From: Streptomyces roseochromogenus subsp. oscitans DS 12.976
GTDB lineage: Bacteria > Actinomycetota > Actinomycetes > Streptomycetales > Streptomycetaceae
Direction: 5' to 3'
NCBI RefSeq assembly: GCF_000497445.1
Contig: NZ_CM002285.1
Span: forward strand, 6,812,597-6,876,596
DNA length: 64,000 nt
Numbering within the stretch: position 1 is the stretch's first letter; each line of letters begins with the position of its first letter. This document shows, one piece after another, positions 28,156 to 37,611 of the stretch. Both the position numbers and the translations under genes were made by a program. The notes under the pieces are model-generated. The model was not told the DNA's origin, searched no databases, and was given only the letters and a program-made list of their open reading frames with translations.

Positions 28156-28614
28156 ATGGCGATCCAGGTCGGCGACAAGGCCCCTGACTTCGAGCTCAAG
28201 GACAACCACGGCCGCACCGTGAAGCTCTCGGACCTCCGCGGCGACAAGAACGTGGTCCTCCTCTTCTATCCGTTCGCCTTCACCGGTGTGTGCACCGGTG
28301 AGCTGTGCGAGCTGCGCGACAACCTGCCGAAGTTCGTCAACGACGACACCCGGCTGCTCGCCGTCTCCAACGACTCCATCCACACCCTGCGCGTCTTCGC
28401 GGAGCAGGAGGGCCTGGAGTACCCGCTGCTCAGCGACTTCTGGCCGCACGGCAACGTCTCGCGCGCGTACGGCGTCTTCGACGAGGACAAGGGATGCGCC
28501 GTCCGGGGCACCTTCATCATCGACAAGGAAGGCGTCGTGCGGTGGACCGTGGTCAACGGCCTGCCGGACGCGCGCGACCTGAACGAGTACGTGAAGGCGC
28601 TCGACACCCTGTAG
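28156..28614 (+). CDS. Peroxiredoxin, AhpE-like thiol peroxidase
   Basis: 152-residue thiol peroxidase of the AhpC/TSA superfamily that reduces hydroperoxides or peroxynitrite. The thioredoxin fold with the peroxidatic cysteine is seen at FYPFAFTGVCTGELCELRD (about residues 37-55), with a second cysteine five residues on. The RGTFIIDKEGVVRW block near residue 118 is typical. No C-terminal extension. Probably cytoplasmic, recycled by mycoredoxin or thioredoxin. It precedes the ter genes on the same strand and has a palindrome in its leader. Confidence 0.92.
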   Translation: MAIQVGDKAPDFELKDNHGRTVKLSDLRGDKNVVLLFYPFAFTGVCTGELCELRDNLPKFVNDDTRLLAVSNDSIHTLRVFAEQEGLEYPLLSDFWPHGNVSRAYGVFDEDKGCAVRGTFIIDKEGVVRWTVVNGLPDARDLNEYVKALDTL

Positions 28615-28666
28615 GCCGACCGTGGCCGACACCTGTGGTCCTCCGAGTCCAGGGTCTGCGGGGGGC

Positions 28667-28694
28667 GGGAACCCGTCACTAGGATCGGCACGTT
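28667..28694 (+). promoter_or_regulatory. ECF-sigma-type promoter before terD, GGGAAC-N18-CGTT
   Basis: GGGAAC (28667-28672) and CGTT (28691-28694) are separated by 18 bases, about 60 bp upstream of the first terD start. Same layout as 586-613 and nearly the same as 33028-33055. Fits stress-induced transcription of the ter genes. Confidence 0.4.
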
Positions 28695-28752
28695 GATCCC
28701 ATATCCGAAGCACGACGGGGCTTTCCGCCCCTGGACACCACATGGAGGACTC

Positions 28753-29328
28753 GTGGGAGTCAGCCTCAGCAAGGGCGGCAACGTATCGCTGACGAAGGAG
28801 GCCCCGGGTCTGACCGCGGTCCTCGTCGGTCTGGGCTGGGACGCCCGTACCACGACCGGCAGTGACTTCGACCTCGACGCCAGCGCGCTGCTGCTGAACA
28901 ACTCCGGCAAGGTCGCGAGCGACCAGCACTTCGTCTTCTTCAACAACCTCAAGAGCCCCGAGGGCTCGGTCGAGCACACCGGTGACAACCTCACCGGTGA
29001 GGGTGAGGGCGACGACGAGGTGATCAAGGTCAACCTCGCCGGAGTCCCGGCCGACATCGAGAAGATCGTCTTCCCGGTGTCGATCTACGACGCCGAGAAC
29101 CGCCAGCAGTCCTTCGGCCAGGTCCGCAACGCCTACATCCGCGTGGTGAACCAGGCCGGCGGCCAGGAGATCGCCCGCTACGACCTGAGCGAGGACGCCT
29201 CCACCGAGACCGCGATGGTCTTCGGCGAGCTGTACCGGCACGGGGCGGAGTGGAAGTTCCGCGCCATCGGCCAGGGCTACGCCTCCGGTCTGCGCGGTAT
29301 CGCGCAGGACTTCGGCGTCAACGTCTGA
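28753..29328 (+). CDS. terD: TerD-family stress protein
   Basis: 191-residue cytoplasmic TerD-type protein; the family binds calcium and is linked to tellurite resistance, oxidative and envelope stress, and development in Streptomyces. The acidic metal site [11 protein letters not shown] (about residues 36-46) and the C-terminal [18 protein letters not shown] block are present. The GTG at 28753 has a GGAGG site. It is followed 101 bp later by a close paralogue, with which it shares most of its length, a tandem duplication. Preceded by a stress-type promoter. Confidence 0.95.
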   Translation: MGVSLSKGGNVSLTKEAPGLTAVLVGLGWDARTTTGSDFDLDASALLLNNSGKVASDQHFVFFNNLKSPEGSVEHTGDNLTGEGEGDDEVIKVNLAGVPADIEKIVFPVSIYDAENRQQSFGQVRNAYIRVVNQAGGQEIARYDLSEDASTETAMVFGELYRHGAEWKFRAIGQGYASGLRGIAQDFGVNV

Positions 29329-29429
29329 GGTACGACAGCCCGCACATCCCGTCCGGCGCCGCACCGTTTACGGGCGGCGCCGGACGTGCAGGAAAACCAG
29401 GAAAGCACCACTAGGGGAGGACCAGCATC

Positions 29430-30008
29430 ATGGGCGTCACGCTCGCCAAGGGAGGCAATGTCTCCCTCTCCAAGGCCGCACCGAATCTCACGAACGTCAT
29501 GATCGGGCTCGGCTGGGACGCGCGCTCCACCACCGGCGCCCCCTTCGACCTGGACGCCAGCGCCCTGCTGTGCGGCGCGGGCAACCGCGTCATGGGCGAC
29601 GAGTGGTTCGTCTTCTACAACCAGCTCAAGAGCCCCGACGGCTCGGTCGAGCACACCGGTGACAACCTCACCGGTGAGGGCGAGGGCGATGACGAATCGA
29701 TCCTGGTCGACCTCACCAAGGTGCCGGCGCAGTGCGAGAAGATCGTCTTCCCGGTCTCGATCCATATGGCGGACGAGCGCGGCCAGACTTTCGGCCAGGT
29801 CTCCAACGCCTTCATCCGGGTCGTGAACCAGGCCGACGGCCAGGAACTGGCCCGCTACGACCTGAGCGAGGACGCCTCCACCGAGACCGCCATGATCTTC
29901 GGCGAGCTGTACCGCTACCAGGGGGAGTGGAAGTTCCGGGCCGTGGGCCAGGGCTACGCCTCGGGCCTGCGCGGCATCGCCCTGGACTTCGGGGTGAACG
30001 TCTCGTAG
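29430..30008 (+). CDS. terD: TerD-family stress protein, second copy
   Basis: 192-residue paralogue of the preceding protein, with the same blocks: [10 protein letters not shown] metal site, then [20 protein letters not shown] and a C-terminal [18 protein letters not shown]. Differences lie mostly in residues 45-60 and around 125. GGGAGG ribosome site before the ATG. Paired terD genes are common in streptomycetes; the two proteins may form mixed complexes at the membrane with TerC-type proteins, such as that encoded next. Confidence 0.95.
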   Translation: MGVTLAKGGNVSLSKAAPNLTNVMIGLGWDARSTTGAPFDLDASALLCGAGNRVMGDEWFVFYNQLKSPDGSVEHTGDNLTGEGEGDDESILVDLTKVPAQCEKIVFPVSIHMADERGQTFGQVSNAFIRVVNQADGQELARYDLSEDASTETAMIFGELYRYQGEWKFRAVGQGYASGLRGIALDFGVNVS

Positions 30009-30162
30009 CCGAAGGCGTCTCCCAGGGCCTGTGCTGTGGCTTTTCGGTGAGAGTCGCCCTGGACGGTACGGCCGGTGGGGCGCCCCTCTAGACTCGGGGT
30101 CAATGTTTCGCAAAGCCGAGTACGGCGCGGGGGAAACCCGTACCTTCAAGATTGGGTAGCCA

Positions 30163-31302
30163 GTGCTTCTGAAAACCTTCGGCTGGTCGTTCGCGGTGAC
30201 CGCGCTAGGCCTGGTCGCCGCGGTCTTCTACGGGGGGTGGGAGGCCTTCGGCGTCGTGGCGATCCTCGCCGTCCTCGAGATCTCGCTGTCGTTCGACAAC
30301 GCGGTGGTCAACGCCGGGATCCTGAAGAAGATGAACGCCTTCTGGCAGAAGATCTTCCTCACGGTCGGCGTCCTCATCGCGGTCTTCGGCATGCGGCTGG
30401 TGTTCCCGGTCGTCATCGTGGCCGTCACCGCCAAGCTCAGCCCGTACGACGCGGTTCATCTGGCCCTCACCGACAAGGACCGCTACCAGCAGCTGGTCAC
30501 CGACGCCCACCCGGCGATCGCCGCGTTCGGTGGCATGTTCCTGTTGATGATCTTCCTGGACTTCATCTTCGAGGACCGGGACATCCAGTGGCTGCGCTGG
30601 ATCGAGCGGCCTCTGGCCAAGCTCGGCAAGGTCGACATGCTGGCGGTCTGCATCGCGCTGATCGCCCTGCTGATCACCTCCTTGACCTTCGCCACCCAGG
30701 CCCACCAGCACGGCGGCGCCCACGCGGACAAGGCGCAGACGGTCCTGATCGCCGGCGTCGCCGGCTTGATCACATACATGATCGTCGGAGGTCTGTCCGG
30801 TTACTTCGAGGACCGGCTGGAGGAAGAGGAGGAGCGCGAGCACGAGGAGGAGGAAGAGGCTGCCCGCACCGGCAAGAAGAAGTCGGCGGTGCTGCTGGCC
30901 GGCCAGGCCGCGTTCTTCATGTTCCTCTACCTGGAGGTCCTGGACGCGTCCTTCTCCTTCGACGGCGTGATCGGCGCCTTCGCCATCACCAACGACATCG
31001 TGATGATGGCCCTCGGCCTCGGCATCGGCGCGATGTACGTCCGCTCCCTCACGGTCTACCTGGTCCGCCAGGGCACCCTCGACGACTACGTCTTCCTGGA
31101 GCACGGCGCCCACTACGCCATCGGCGCTCTGGCCGTGATCCTCATGGTCACCATCAAGTACGAGATCAACGAGGTCATCACCGGCCTCGTCGGCGTCGTC
31201 CTGATCGCCTGGTCCTTCTGGTCCTCCGTCCGCCGCAACCGCGTACTGGCGGCCGCCGGCGAGGACAGCGACGAGAAGGCCGAGGTTTCCTCCGGGGTGT
31301 GA
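30163..31302 (+). CDS. TerC-like integral membrane protein (DUF475)
   Basis: 379-residue membrane protein with about eight to nine helices, in the DUF475 branch of the TerC superfamily. The family motif EISLSFDNAVVNAGIL (helix 2, about residues 39-55) and its repeat EVLDASFSFDGVIGAFA (about 260-276) contain the conserved acidic/Asn residues expected to handle a cation. A highly acidic cytoplasmic loop follows at about residues 220-240 (EEEEEREHEEEEE). Related TerC proteins export manganese; that is only inference here. GTG start at 30163. Probably works with the adjacent TerD proteins. Confidence 0.9.
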   Translation: MLLKTFGWSFAVTALGLVAAVFYGGWEAFGVVAILAVLEISLSFDNAVVNAGILKKMNAFWQKIFLTVGVLIAVFGMRLVFPVVIVAVTAKLSPYDAVHLALTDKDRYQQLVTDAHPAIAAFGGMFLLMIFLDFIFEDRDIQWLRWIERPLAKLGKVDMLAVCIALIALLITSLTFATQAHQHGGAHADKAQTVLIAGVAGLITYMIVGGLSGYFEDRLEEEEEREHEEEEEAARTGKKKSAVLLAGQAAFFMFLYLEVLDASFSFDGVIGAFAITNDIVMMALGLGIGAMYVRSLTVYLVRQGTLDDYVFLEHGAHYAIGALAVILMVTIKYEINEVITGLVGVVLIAWSFWSSVRRNRVLAAAGEDSDEKAEVSSGV

Positions 31303-31391
31303 CGCCCCGGCCGGTGAGGAACGCTCTGAGCGGGGCGGCCGACAGGGCCGGCCGCCCCGACGGCGTTCACCAGAGTGACCAGGGGGCGGGA

Positions 31392-32129
31392 ATGGGTTTC
31401 TTCGACGGACTGCTGGGCGCGCGGCTCTCCGACTTCGACTCGGGCGAAGCCGCGACCGGCTCCATCCAGCTCAACGGGCGCCACCACACGGTGTCGCTCA
31501 CCAAACAGGGCGCGGCCACCGGCCATCTGCGCGTCAACCTCACCTGGCGGATGCGCACCTCCGACTTCGACGCGAACCAGCGCACCAGCCTCTTCCGGCA
31601 CCCCTTCAAGGCCCTCAAGCCGCCGGAGGTGCTGGGCCACGGCCAGAGCATGGTCAACGTCGACCTCGACCTCGGCTGCCTGTACGAACTGACCGACGGC
31701 ACGAAGGGCGTCGTCCAGCCGCTCGGCAACTACCTCGGCGACGTCAACGCCCCGCCGTACATCAAGCTCAGCGGCGACGACCGGTTCGGCTCGGCGTCCG
31801 GCGAGACGATGTACATCAACCTCGACCACCGCGACGCCATCAAACGCCTGCTGGTCTTCGTCTACATCTACGACCAGACCCCGGCCTTCGACCGCACCCA
31901 CGCCATCGTCACGCTGTACCCCAGCAACGGCCCCCGCATCGAGATAGGCCTCGACGAACGCCACCCCCAGGCCCGCTCCTGCGCGGTCGTCATGATCGAG
32001 AATGTGAAGGGCGAGCTGGTCGTCCGCCGCGAGGTGAAGTTCGTGTACGGGTTCCAGGGGGAGCTGGACCGGCTGTACGGGTGGGGGCTGCAGTGGGGGC
32101 GAGGCTACAAGACGAAGGCGGAGCGCTGA
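31392..32129 (+). CDS. TerA/TerD-like tellurium resistance protein
   Basis: 245-residue protein of the TerA-like group. It starts with MGFFDGLLGARLSDFDSGEA. The core has paired acidic patches (SMVNVDLDLGCLYELTDGTK and a later SGDDRFGSASGETM), and the end lacks the usual TerD tail. The domain is expected to be a beta sandwich that binds calcium. It is 89 bp downstream of the TerC-like gene on the same strand and probably belongs to the same stress unit. Confidence 0.85.
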   Translation: MGFFDGLLGARLSDFDSGEAATGSIQLNGRHHTVSLTKQGAATGHLRVNLTWRMRTSDFDANQRTSLFRHPFKALKPPEVLGHGQSMVNVDLDLGCLYELTDGTKGVVQPLGNYLGDVNAPPYIKLSGDDRFGSASGETMYINLDHRDAIKRLLVFVYIYDQTPAFDRTHAIVTLYPSNGPRIEIGLDERHPQARSCAVVMIENVKGELVVRREVKFVYGFQGELDRLYGWGLQWGRGYKTKAER

Positions 32130-32187
32130 GTCGCCCACCGGCTCGGGGCGCACTGCCGATGTAGTCCCGCGCCCTGGGCAGCCCTGC

Positions 32188-32928
32188 TCACCGCCCGATG
32201 AACTGCGGCCCCTGCGGAGGCAGCCGGAAGTTCGGATCCGCCGGCCCCACCGGAACCGGCTGAGGCTGCGGATACCCGTACGCCGGCTGGGCCGAGGCCG
32301 GCTGCGGATACCCGTACGCCGGTGGCTGCTGCGGAACCGCCGGAGGCAATGGCGGCACAACCGGAGGCAGCGACTCCTCCACATCCGACTCGTCGACCGA
32401 GATACCGAAGTCCGTCGCGAGCCCCTTCAGCCCGTTGGAGTAGCCCTCGCCCAGCGCGCGGAACTTCCAGCCCTCTCCGCGCCGGTACAGCTCACCGCAG
32501 ATCAGCGCGGTCTCCGCACCCGTCTCCGGCTTGATCTCGAACCGGGCCAGCGGCTCCCCGTCGACGGCCGAGGCGTCGTACAGCAGGATGCACAGCGCCG
32601 GCACCTGGTCGAAGGTGACCCCGTCCGCCGACGCGACCAGCAGGATCCGGCCGACGTCCGGCTCGACACCGGGCAGATCCGACTGGATCGTGTCGGTCAG
32701 GCCCTCGGTGACGCGCTTCTTGCCGAGCCGCCACACCTTCCCGGAGGGGTGCCGGGGCTGGTTGTAGAAGACGAAGTCCTCGTCGGAGCGCACACGGCCG
32801 CCGGGGCCCAGCAGCAGCGCCGAGACATCCACGTCCGGGACCCCCTGTCCGGGCGTCCAGCGCAGTTCGGCGCGGACCGTTTCGGCCGCCAGCGGGATGT
32901 TCGACCCCTTCAGCATCGCGTGCGTCAT
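32188..32928 (-). CDS. TerD-family protein with Pro/Gln-rich tail
   Basis: 246-residue protein: TerD domain in residues 1-175 ([20 protein letters not shown], later [20 protein letters not shown]), then a 60-residue tail rich in Pro, Gln, Tyr and Ala with repeated YGYPQP units. The tail is disordered and may bind other proteins. The ATG at 32928 follows AGGATG. It faces the preceding ter genes and is divergent from the CitE-like gene, so it may be the regulatory or scaffold member of the set. Confidence 0.9.
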   Translation of the reverse strand: MTHAMLKGSNIPLAAETVRAELRWTPGQGVPDVDVSALLLGPGGRVRSDEDFVFYNQPRHPSGKVWRLGKKRVTEGLTDTIQSDLPGVEPDVGRILLVASADGVTFDQVPALCILLYDASAVDGEPLARFEIKPETGAETALICGELYRRGEGWKFRALGEGYSNGLKGLATDFGISVDESDVEESLPPVVPPLPPAVPQQPPAYGYPQPASAQPAYGYPQPQPVPVGPADPNFRLPPQGPQFIGR

Positions 32929-33027
32929 GCGGTCATCCTGCCTGCTCGGTCTTGGCCACGACAATGCGGGGGGTGGTGTCCCACGGCGCTGCCTACACGG
33001 GCGAGTTACCAGAAATTCATGCCCGCA

Positions 33028-33055
33028 GGGAACCCCTGACATGGGTCTCTACGTA
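33028..33055 (+). promoter_or_regulatory. ECF-sigma-type promoter before the CitE-like gene
   Basis: GGGAAC (33028-33033) and CGTA (33052-33055) are separated by 18 bases, about 70 bp upstream of the CitE-like start at 33127. Third example of this layout in the window. Confidence 0.35.
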
Positions 33056-33126
33056 CTATTACCGGCCACCTTTTACCGAACCCTGGTATCGAACACAGAC
33101 TCGGCTCGCACCCTTGAGGGAGTCCT

Positions 33127-34296
33127 ATGCGTCATTTCGGGCACATCGCCCCCGAGGTGCGGCAGCGCCTCTTCCACCGGGAGCCCGGCGCGTTCACCGC
33201 CGACTCCCCGGCCCGGCTGCTCGCTGCCGCCCTCGGCGCCACCCTGTACAGCCCGGCCACCCGGCCGTGGCTCGCCGACGACATCGTCAAACAGGCCGGG
33301 AACGGCGTGGTCTCGATGGTGCTGTGCCTGGAGGACTCGATCGACGACGCGGACGTCGGGGCCGGCGAGGACAACCTCGTCCGGCACTTCGCCGAACTGG
33401 CCGCCCGGCCCGGAGCCGAGCCGCCACTGCTGTTCATCCGTGTCCGCGCCCCCGAGCAGATCCCCGACCTCGCCCGCCGCCTCGGCCCGTCCATCCGGCT
33501 GCTGTCCGGATTCGTGCTGCCGAAGTTCACCGAGGAACGCGGCATCCCGTTCCTGGAGGCCCTGACGGCCGCCGAGGCCGAGAGCGGCCGCCGGCTGTTC
33601 GCCATGCCCGTCCTGGAGTCCCCCGAGCTGCTCTACCGCGAGTCCCGCGTGGAGACCCTGGAAGGCATCGCCCGCGCCGTCGACAAATACCGCGACCGGG
33701 TGCTGGCGCTCCGCCTCGGCGTGACCGACTTCTGCTCCTCCTACGGCCTGCGCCGCGCCCCGGACATGACCGCCTACGACGTCCAGATCGTCGCCTCCGT
33801 GATCGCCGACGTCGTGAACATGCTGGGCCGGGCCGACGGCACCGGATTCACCGTGACCGGCCCGGTGTGGGAGTACTTCCGGGTCTCCGAGCGCATGTTC
33901 AAGCCGCAGCTGAGGCAGAGCCCCTTCCTGGAGGTACAGGCCGTGGAGTTGCGCGAGAAGCTGATCGAGCACGCCATGGACGGACTGCTGCGGGAGATCT
34001 CCCTCGACCAGGCCAACGGTCTGCTCGGCAAGACCTGCATCCACCCCTCCCATGTGCTGCCCGTCCACGCGCTGTCCGTGGTCAGCCACGAGGAGTACAG
34101 CGACGCCCAGGACATCCTGCGGCCGGAACGCGGCGGCGGAGGTGTGCTCCGGTCGTCCTACACGAACAAGATGAACGAGGTGAAGCCGCACCGGGCCTGG
34201 GCCGAGCGCACCCTGCTGCGCGCCGAGGTCTTCGGCGTCGCCCACGAGGACGTGGGCTTCGTGGAGCTGCTTGCTGCCGGAATAAGGAACGCATGA
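33127..34296 (+). CDS. CitE-like C-C bond lyase (HpcH/HpaI aldolase superfamily)
   Basis: 389-residue TIM-barrel lyase related to citrate lyase beta subunit. Metal/substrate residues lie in the barrel strands, including MVLCLEDSIDDADV (about 63-77) with the acidic pair, and LLSGFVLPKFTE (about 124-135). The C-terminal GKTCIHPSHV block is typical of the family. In ter clusters, related genes are proposed to help make a nucleoside-like metabolite (Anantharaman, Iyer and Aravind). It overlaps the next gene by 4 bp (ATGA), so it is cotranslated with it. GAGGGAG ribosome site. Confidence 0.88.
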   Translation: MRHFGHIAPEVRQRLFHREPGAFTADSPARLLAAALGATLYSPATRPWLADDIVKQAGNGVVSMVLCLEDSIDDADVGAGEDNLVRHFAELAARPGAEPPLLFIRVRAPEQIPDLARRLGPSIRLLSGFVLPKFTEERGIPFLEALTAAEAESGRRLFAMPVLESPELLYRESRVETLEGIARAVDKYRDRVLALRLGVTDFCSSYGLRRAPDMTAYDVQIVASVIADVVNMLGRADGTGFTVTGPVWEYFRVSERMFKPQLRQSPFLEVQAVELREKLIEHAMDGLLREISLDQANGLLGKTCIHPSHVLPVHALSVVSHEEYSDAQDILRPERGGGGVLRSSYTNKMNEVKPHRAWAERTLLRAEVFGVAHEDVGFVELLAAGIRNA

Positions 34297-36764
34297 AGAA
34301 CGCGGTGAACGACGGGGTCTGGTCCGGCAGCGACGGGGTCTGGACCGGCAGCTGGGTCGCCGAGCGGCTCGGTGTCGAACTCATGGGTGACGAGGTGCTG
34401 CCGGCCCTGCTCGGGCTCGCCCTGCGGCGCAATCCCAGGCGGGCCCATCTGCTGGTGTCCAACGTCCTCGGCAAGCACGTGCCGCAGTCGCCGACGGTGG
34501 TCTACGAGTACGGCCACCGCCTGGGCCGACGGGTCGCCGAGCTGCTCGGCGAGACGGAGGCCGGTGCCGCGGTCGTCCTCGGGTATGCGGAGACCGCGAC
34601 GGGGCTCGGCCATGCGGTGGCGGACGGTCTGGGTACGGCGCCGTATCTGCACTCCACGCGGCGGTCGGTGGCCGGGGTTGCCCGGGCGGGCGGCTTTGAG
34701 GAGTCGCATTCTCATGCCACGTCTCACTTGCTGCTGCCGGAGGATCCCGCGCTGCTGGCCGGTGACGGTCCGCTTGTGCTGGTCGACGATGAGTTCTCCA
34801 CCGGCAACACCGTCCTCAACACCATTCGCGACCTGCATGAACGGTATCCGCGGCGGCGGTATGTGGTGGTGGCGCTGGTTGATATGCGCTCGCCCGAGGA
34901 CGCTGCTCGGATGGAACGGTTCGCCGGTGAGATCGGGGCGCGGGTGGATCTGATCGCCTCCGCGTCCGGGGGCGTACGGCTGCCGGAAGGCGTGCTGGAG
35001 AAGGGGCAGCAACTGGTGGCCCGGTACGAGTCCGCCGGGTGCCGGTCCGTGGTGGCTGCCCGCGCCGTCCACCGCGCTCCTTGTCGGCTCGACCTGCACT
35101 GGCCGGCCGGCCTTCCCGACGGCGGGCGCCACGGCTTCACCCCCGTTCACCGCGCCCGTCTCGAAACCGCGCTGCCCGCCATGGCCGGCCGAATTCGCGA
35201 CGCCCTGCCCCCCGGCGCCCGGCGCGTGCTCGTCCTCGGCTTCGAAGAGCTGATGTACGCCCCGCTGCGGCTCGCACACGAGCTGGAGCAGGGCGCCGAC
35301 GTGGAGGTGCGGTTCTCCACCACCACCCGCTCGCCCGTCCTCGCGGTGGACGACCCCGGCTACGCCATCCGCACCCGCCTCGCCTTCCCCGCCCATGACG
35401 ACCCGGCGGACGGCCCCGGCGAGCGCTACGCCTACAACGTGGCGGGCGGTGGCTTCGACGCCGTCGTAGCAGTGGTCGACTCCGTCGCCGACACCCCGGC
35501 CCTGCACGCGCCCGACGGCCTGCTGGCCCGCCTCGCCGCCCACACCCCGCACGTCCTGCTCGCGGTCGTCCCGTCGTACGTTCCGCACGCTCCCGAAAGG
35601 CCGGCCATGCTGCCCGAGCCCCTCCGTGGCCCCGCATTCTCCTCGTACGCGCCCGAGGAGGTCGGCTGGCTGCTCCAGGACCTCTCCGACGTCACGCTGG
35701 AGGCGCCGACCGAGGAGCGGGAGGAGGCCATCCAGAGCGGCGGCGCGCACTACGCCGAGTCGCTGCCGGTGGAGTACCAGCCGAGCGAGCAGTACCAGGA
35801 GCTGTTCCACACGGCCCTCGACGTCTCCACCGCCCGGCTCGCCCAGGCGGTCGGCGTGGTGACCGAGGCCGTCATCGCCGAGCGGTCACCGCGCCCGGTG
35901 CTGGTCTCGCTCGCCCGCGCGGGCACCCCGGTCGGCATCCTCATGCGCCGCTGGGCCCGGTTCCGGCACGGCCTCGACCTGCCGCACTACGCCGTGTCGA
36001 TCGTGCGCGGCCGCGGTATCGACGCCAACGCGCTGCGCTGGCTCGCCGCCCACCACGACCCGGGTGACGTCGTGTTCGTCGACGGCTGGACCGGAAAGGG
36101 CGCCATCACCCGTGAACTCGCCCAGGCCGTCGAGGAGTTCGAGAAGGCGGAGGGTATCAGCGGCTTCGACCCGGAGATCGCCGTACTCGCCGACCCGGGC
36201 TCCTGTGTGCGCACCTACGGCACCCGTGAGGACTTCCTCATCCCCTCCGCCTGCCTCAACTCGACCGTCTCCGGCCTGATTTCGCGTACGGTCCTGCGTG
36301 CCGACCTGGTCGGCCCGGACGACTTCCACGGCGCGAAGTTCTACCGCGAACTGGCCGGCGCCGATGTCTCCGCGGGCTTCCTCGACGCCGTCACCGCGCG
36401 CTTCTCCGAGGTCACCGACACCGTCGAGGAGGCGGTGAAGGATCTGATGGCCGAGGACCGCACCCCGACCTGGGCGGGCTGGCGGGCCGTCGAGCGGATC
36501 AGCGAGGAGTACGGCATCCATGATGTGAACCTCGTCAAGCCCGGCGTCGGCGAGACGACCCGGGTGCTGCTGCGCCGGGTGCCCTGGAAGATCCTGGCCC
36601 GCAAGGGGGCCGGGGCCGACCTGGATCACGTCCGCCTGCTCGCCGGACAAAGGGGCGTCCCGGTCGAGGAGGTCGGCGAACTGCCGTACACCTGCGTCGG
36701 GTTGATCCACCCCCAGTACACGCGGGGTGCCACGGGTGCCGACGGCAAGGCGGTGAACGTCTGA
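34293..36764 (+). CDS. Phosphoribosyltransferase-TRSP-StiP fusion protein
   Basis: 823-residue fusion. Residues 1-about 230 are a type I phosphoribosyltransferase; the PRPP motif is LVLVDDEFSTGNT at about 161-173. Residues about 300-440 are the TRSP domain, with the naming motif in FSTTTRSPVLAVDD (about 340). From about 447 to the end is a StiP-type domain (starts FSSYAPEEVGWLLQDLSD); its candidate active cysteine lies in IPSACLNSTVSG, near residue 652. The two parts are separate genes in many other bacteria. Coupled to CitE-like (4-bp overlap) and HAD (1-bp overlap). Probably makes and processes a ribosylated metabolite. Confidence 0.88.
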   Translation: MKNAVNDGVWSGSDGVWTGSWVAERLGVELMGDEVLPALLGLALRRNPRRAHLLVSNVLGKHVPQSPTVVYEYGHRLGRRVAELLGETEAGAAVVLGYAETATGLGHAVADGLGTAPYLHSTRRSVAGVARAGGFEESHSHATSHLLLPEDPALLAGDGPLVLVDDEFSTGNTVLNTIRDLHERYPRRRYVVVALVDMRSPEDAARMERFAGEIGARVDLIASASGGVRLPEGVLEKGQQLVARYESAGCRSVVAARAVHRAPCRLDLHWPAGLPDGGRHGFTPVHRARLETALPAMAGRIRDALPPGARRVLVLGFEELMYAPLRLAHELEQGADVEVRFSTTTRSPVLAVDDPGYAIRTRLAFPAHDDPADGPGERYAYNVAGGGFDAVVAVVDSVADTPALHAPDGLLARLAAHTPHVLLAVVPSYVPHAPERPAMLPEPLRGPAFSSYAPEEVGWLLQDLSDVTLEAPTEEREEAIQSGGAHYAESLPVEYQPSEQYQELFHTALDVSTARLAQAVGVVTEAVIAERSPRPVLVSLARAGTPVGILMRRWARFRHGLDLPHYAVSIVRGRGIDANALRWLAAHHDPGDVVFVDGWTGKGAITRELAQAVEEFEKAEGISGFDPEIAVLADPGSCVRTYGTREDFLIPSACLNSTVSGLISRTVLRADLVGPDDFHGAKFYRELAGADVSAGFLDAVTARFSEVTDTVEEAVKDLMAEDRTPTWAGWRAVERISEEYGIHDVNLVKPGVGETTRVLLRRVPWKILARKGAGADLDHVRLLAGQRGVPVEEVGELPYTCVGLIHPQYTRGATGADGKAVNV

Positions 36765-37579
36765 TGCCGGTGCTGGTGGCGAGCGACCTCGACCGTACGC
36801 TCATCTACTCCTCGGCGGCCCTCGCGCTGACCATGCCGGACGCCCGGGCGCCCCGGCTGCTGTGCGTGGAGGTGCACGAGGCCAAGCCGCTCTCCTACAT
36901 GACCGAGACGGCGGCGCAGCTGCTGACCGACCTCGGCGACACGGCCGTCTTCGTGCCGACGACGACCCGGACGCGCAAGCAGTACCAGCGGATCAACCTG
37001 CCCGGACCGCCTCCGAAGTACGCGATCTGCGCCAACGGCGGCCATCTGCTGGTCGACGGGGTCACCGACGCCGACTGGCACGCGGGTGTGCAGGCGCGGC
37101 TGGCGGAGGAGTGCGCGTCGCTGACGGAGGTGCGTGAGCACCTGGCGCGGACCGCCGATCCGGCGTGGGTGCGCAAGCACCGGGTCGCCGAGGACCTGTT
37201 CGCCTATCTCGTGGTCGAGCGCGAGCTGCTGCCCGAGGACTGGGTGAAGGAGCTGGCGGTCTGGGCGGAGAACCGGGGCTGGACCGTCTCGCTCCAGGGC
37301 CGCAAGATCTACGCCGTCCCGCAGCCGCTCACCAAGAGCGCGGCGGTACGGGAGGTCGCCCGCCGCACCGGCGCGCAGCTGACGCTGGCAGCCGGGGATT
37401 CCCTGCTCGACGCCGACCTCCTCCTTGCCGCCGACCGGGGCTGGCGCCCGGGACATGGCGAGCTGGCCGACACGGGGTGGACGGCACCGGAGATCGCGGC
37501 ACTGCCGGAGCGGGGGGTCTTGGCGGGCGAGCGGATCCTCCGGGAGTTCCTGAAAGCGACGCGCAGGACAGCACCCTGA
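36764..37579 (+). CDS. HAD-superfamily hydrolase of the ter biosynthetic set
   Basis: 271-residue phosphatase-like HAD protein. Motif I is ASDLDRTLIYS (nucleophile D in DLD, residues 8-10). The following cap region includes PPKYAICANGGHLLVDG. Motif III is the lysine near TKSAAV, and motif IV is AAGDSLLDADLL (about 210). It may remove a phosphate from the product of the phosphoribosyltransferase. Its ATG overlaps the preceding stop (TGATG), giving a three-gene translationally coupled operon. Confidence 0.88.
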   Translation: MPVLVASDLDRTLIYSSAALALTMPDARAPRLLCVEVHEAKPLSYMTETAAQLLTDLGDTAVFVPTTTRTRKQYQRINLPGPPPKYAICANGGHLLVDGVTDADWHAGVQARLAEECASLTEVREHLARTADPAWVRKHRVAEDLFAYLVVERELLPEDWVKELAVWAENRGWTVSLQGRKIYAVPQPLTKSAAVREVARRTGAQLTLAAGDSLLDADLLLAADRGWRPGHGELADTGWTAPEIAALPERGVLAGERILREFLKATRRTAP

Positions 37580-37611
37580 GACGACGGCATTTCGTGGCGC
37601 CCACAGTGGAG

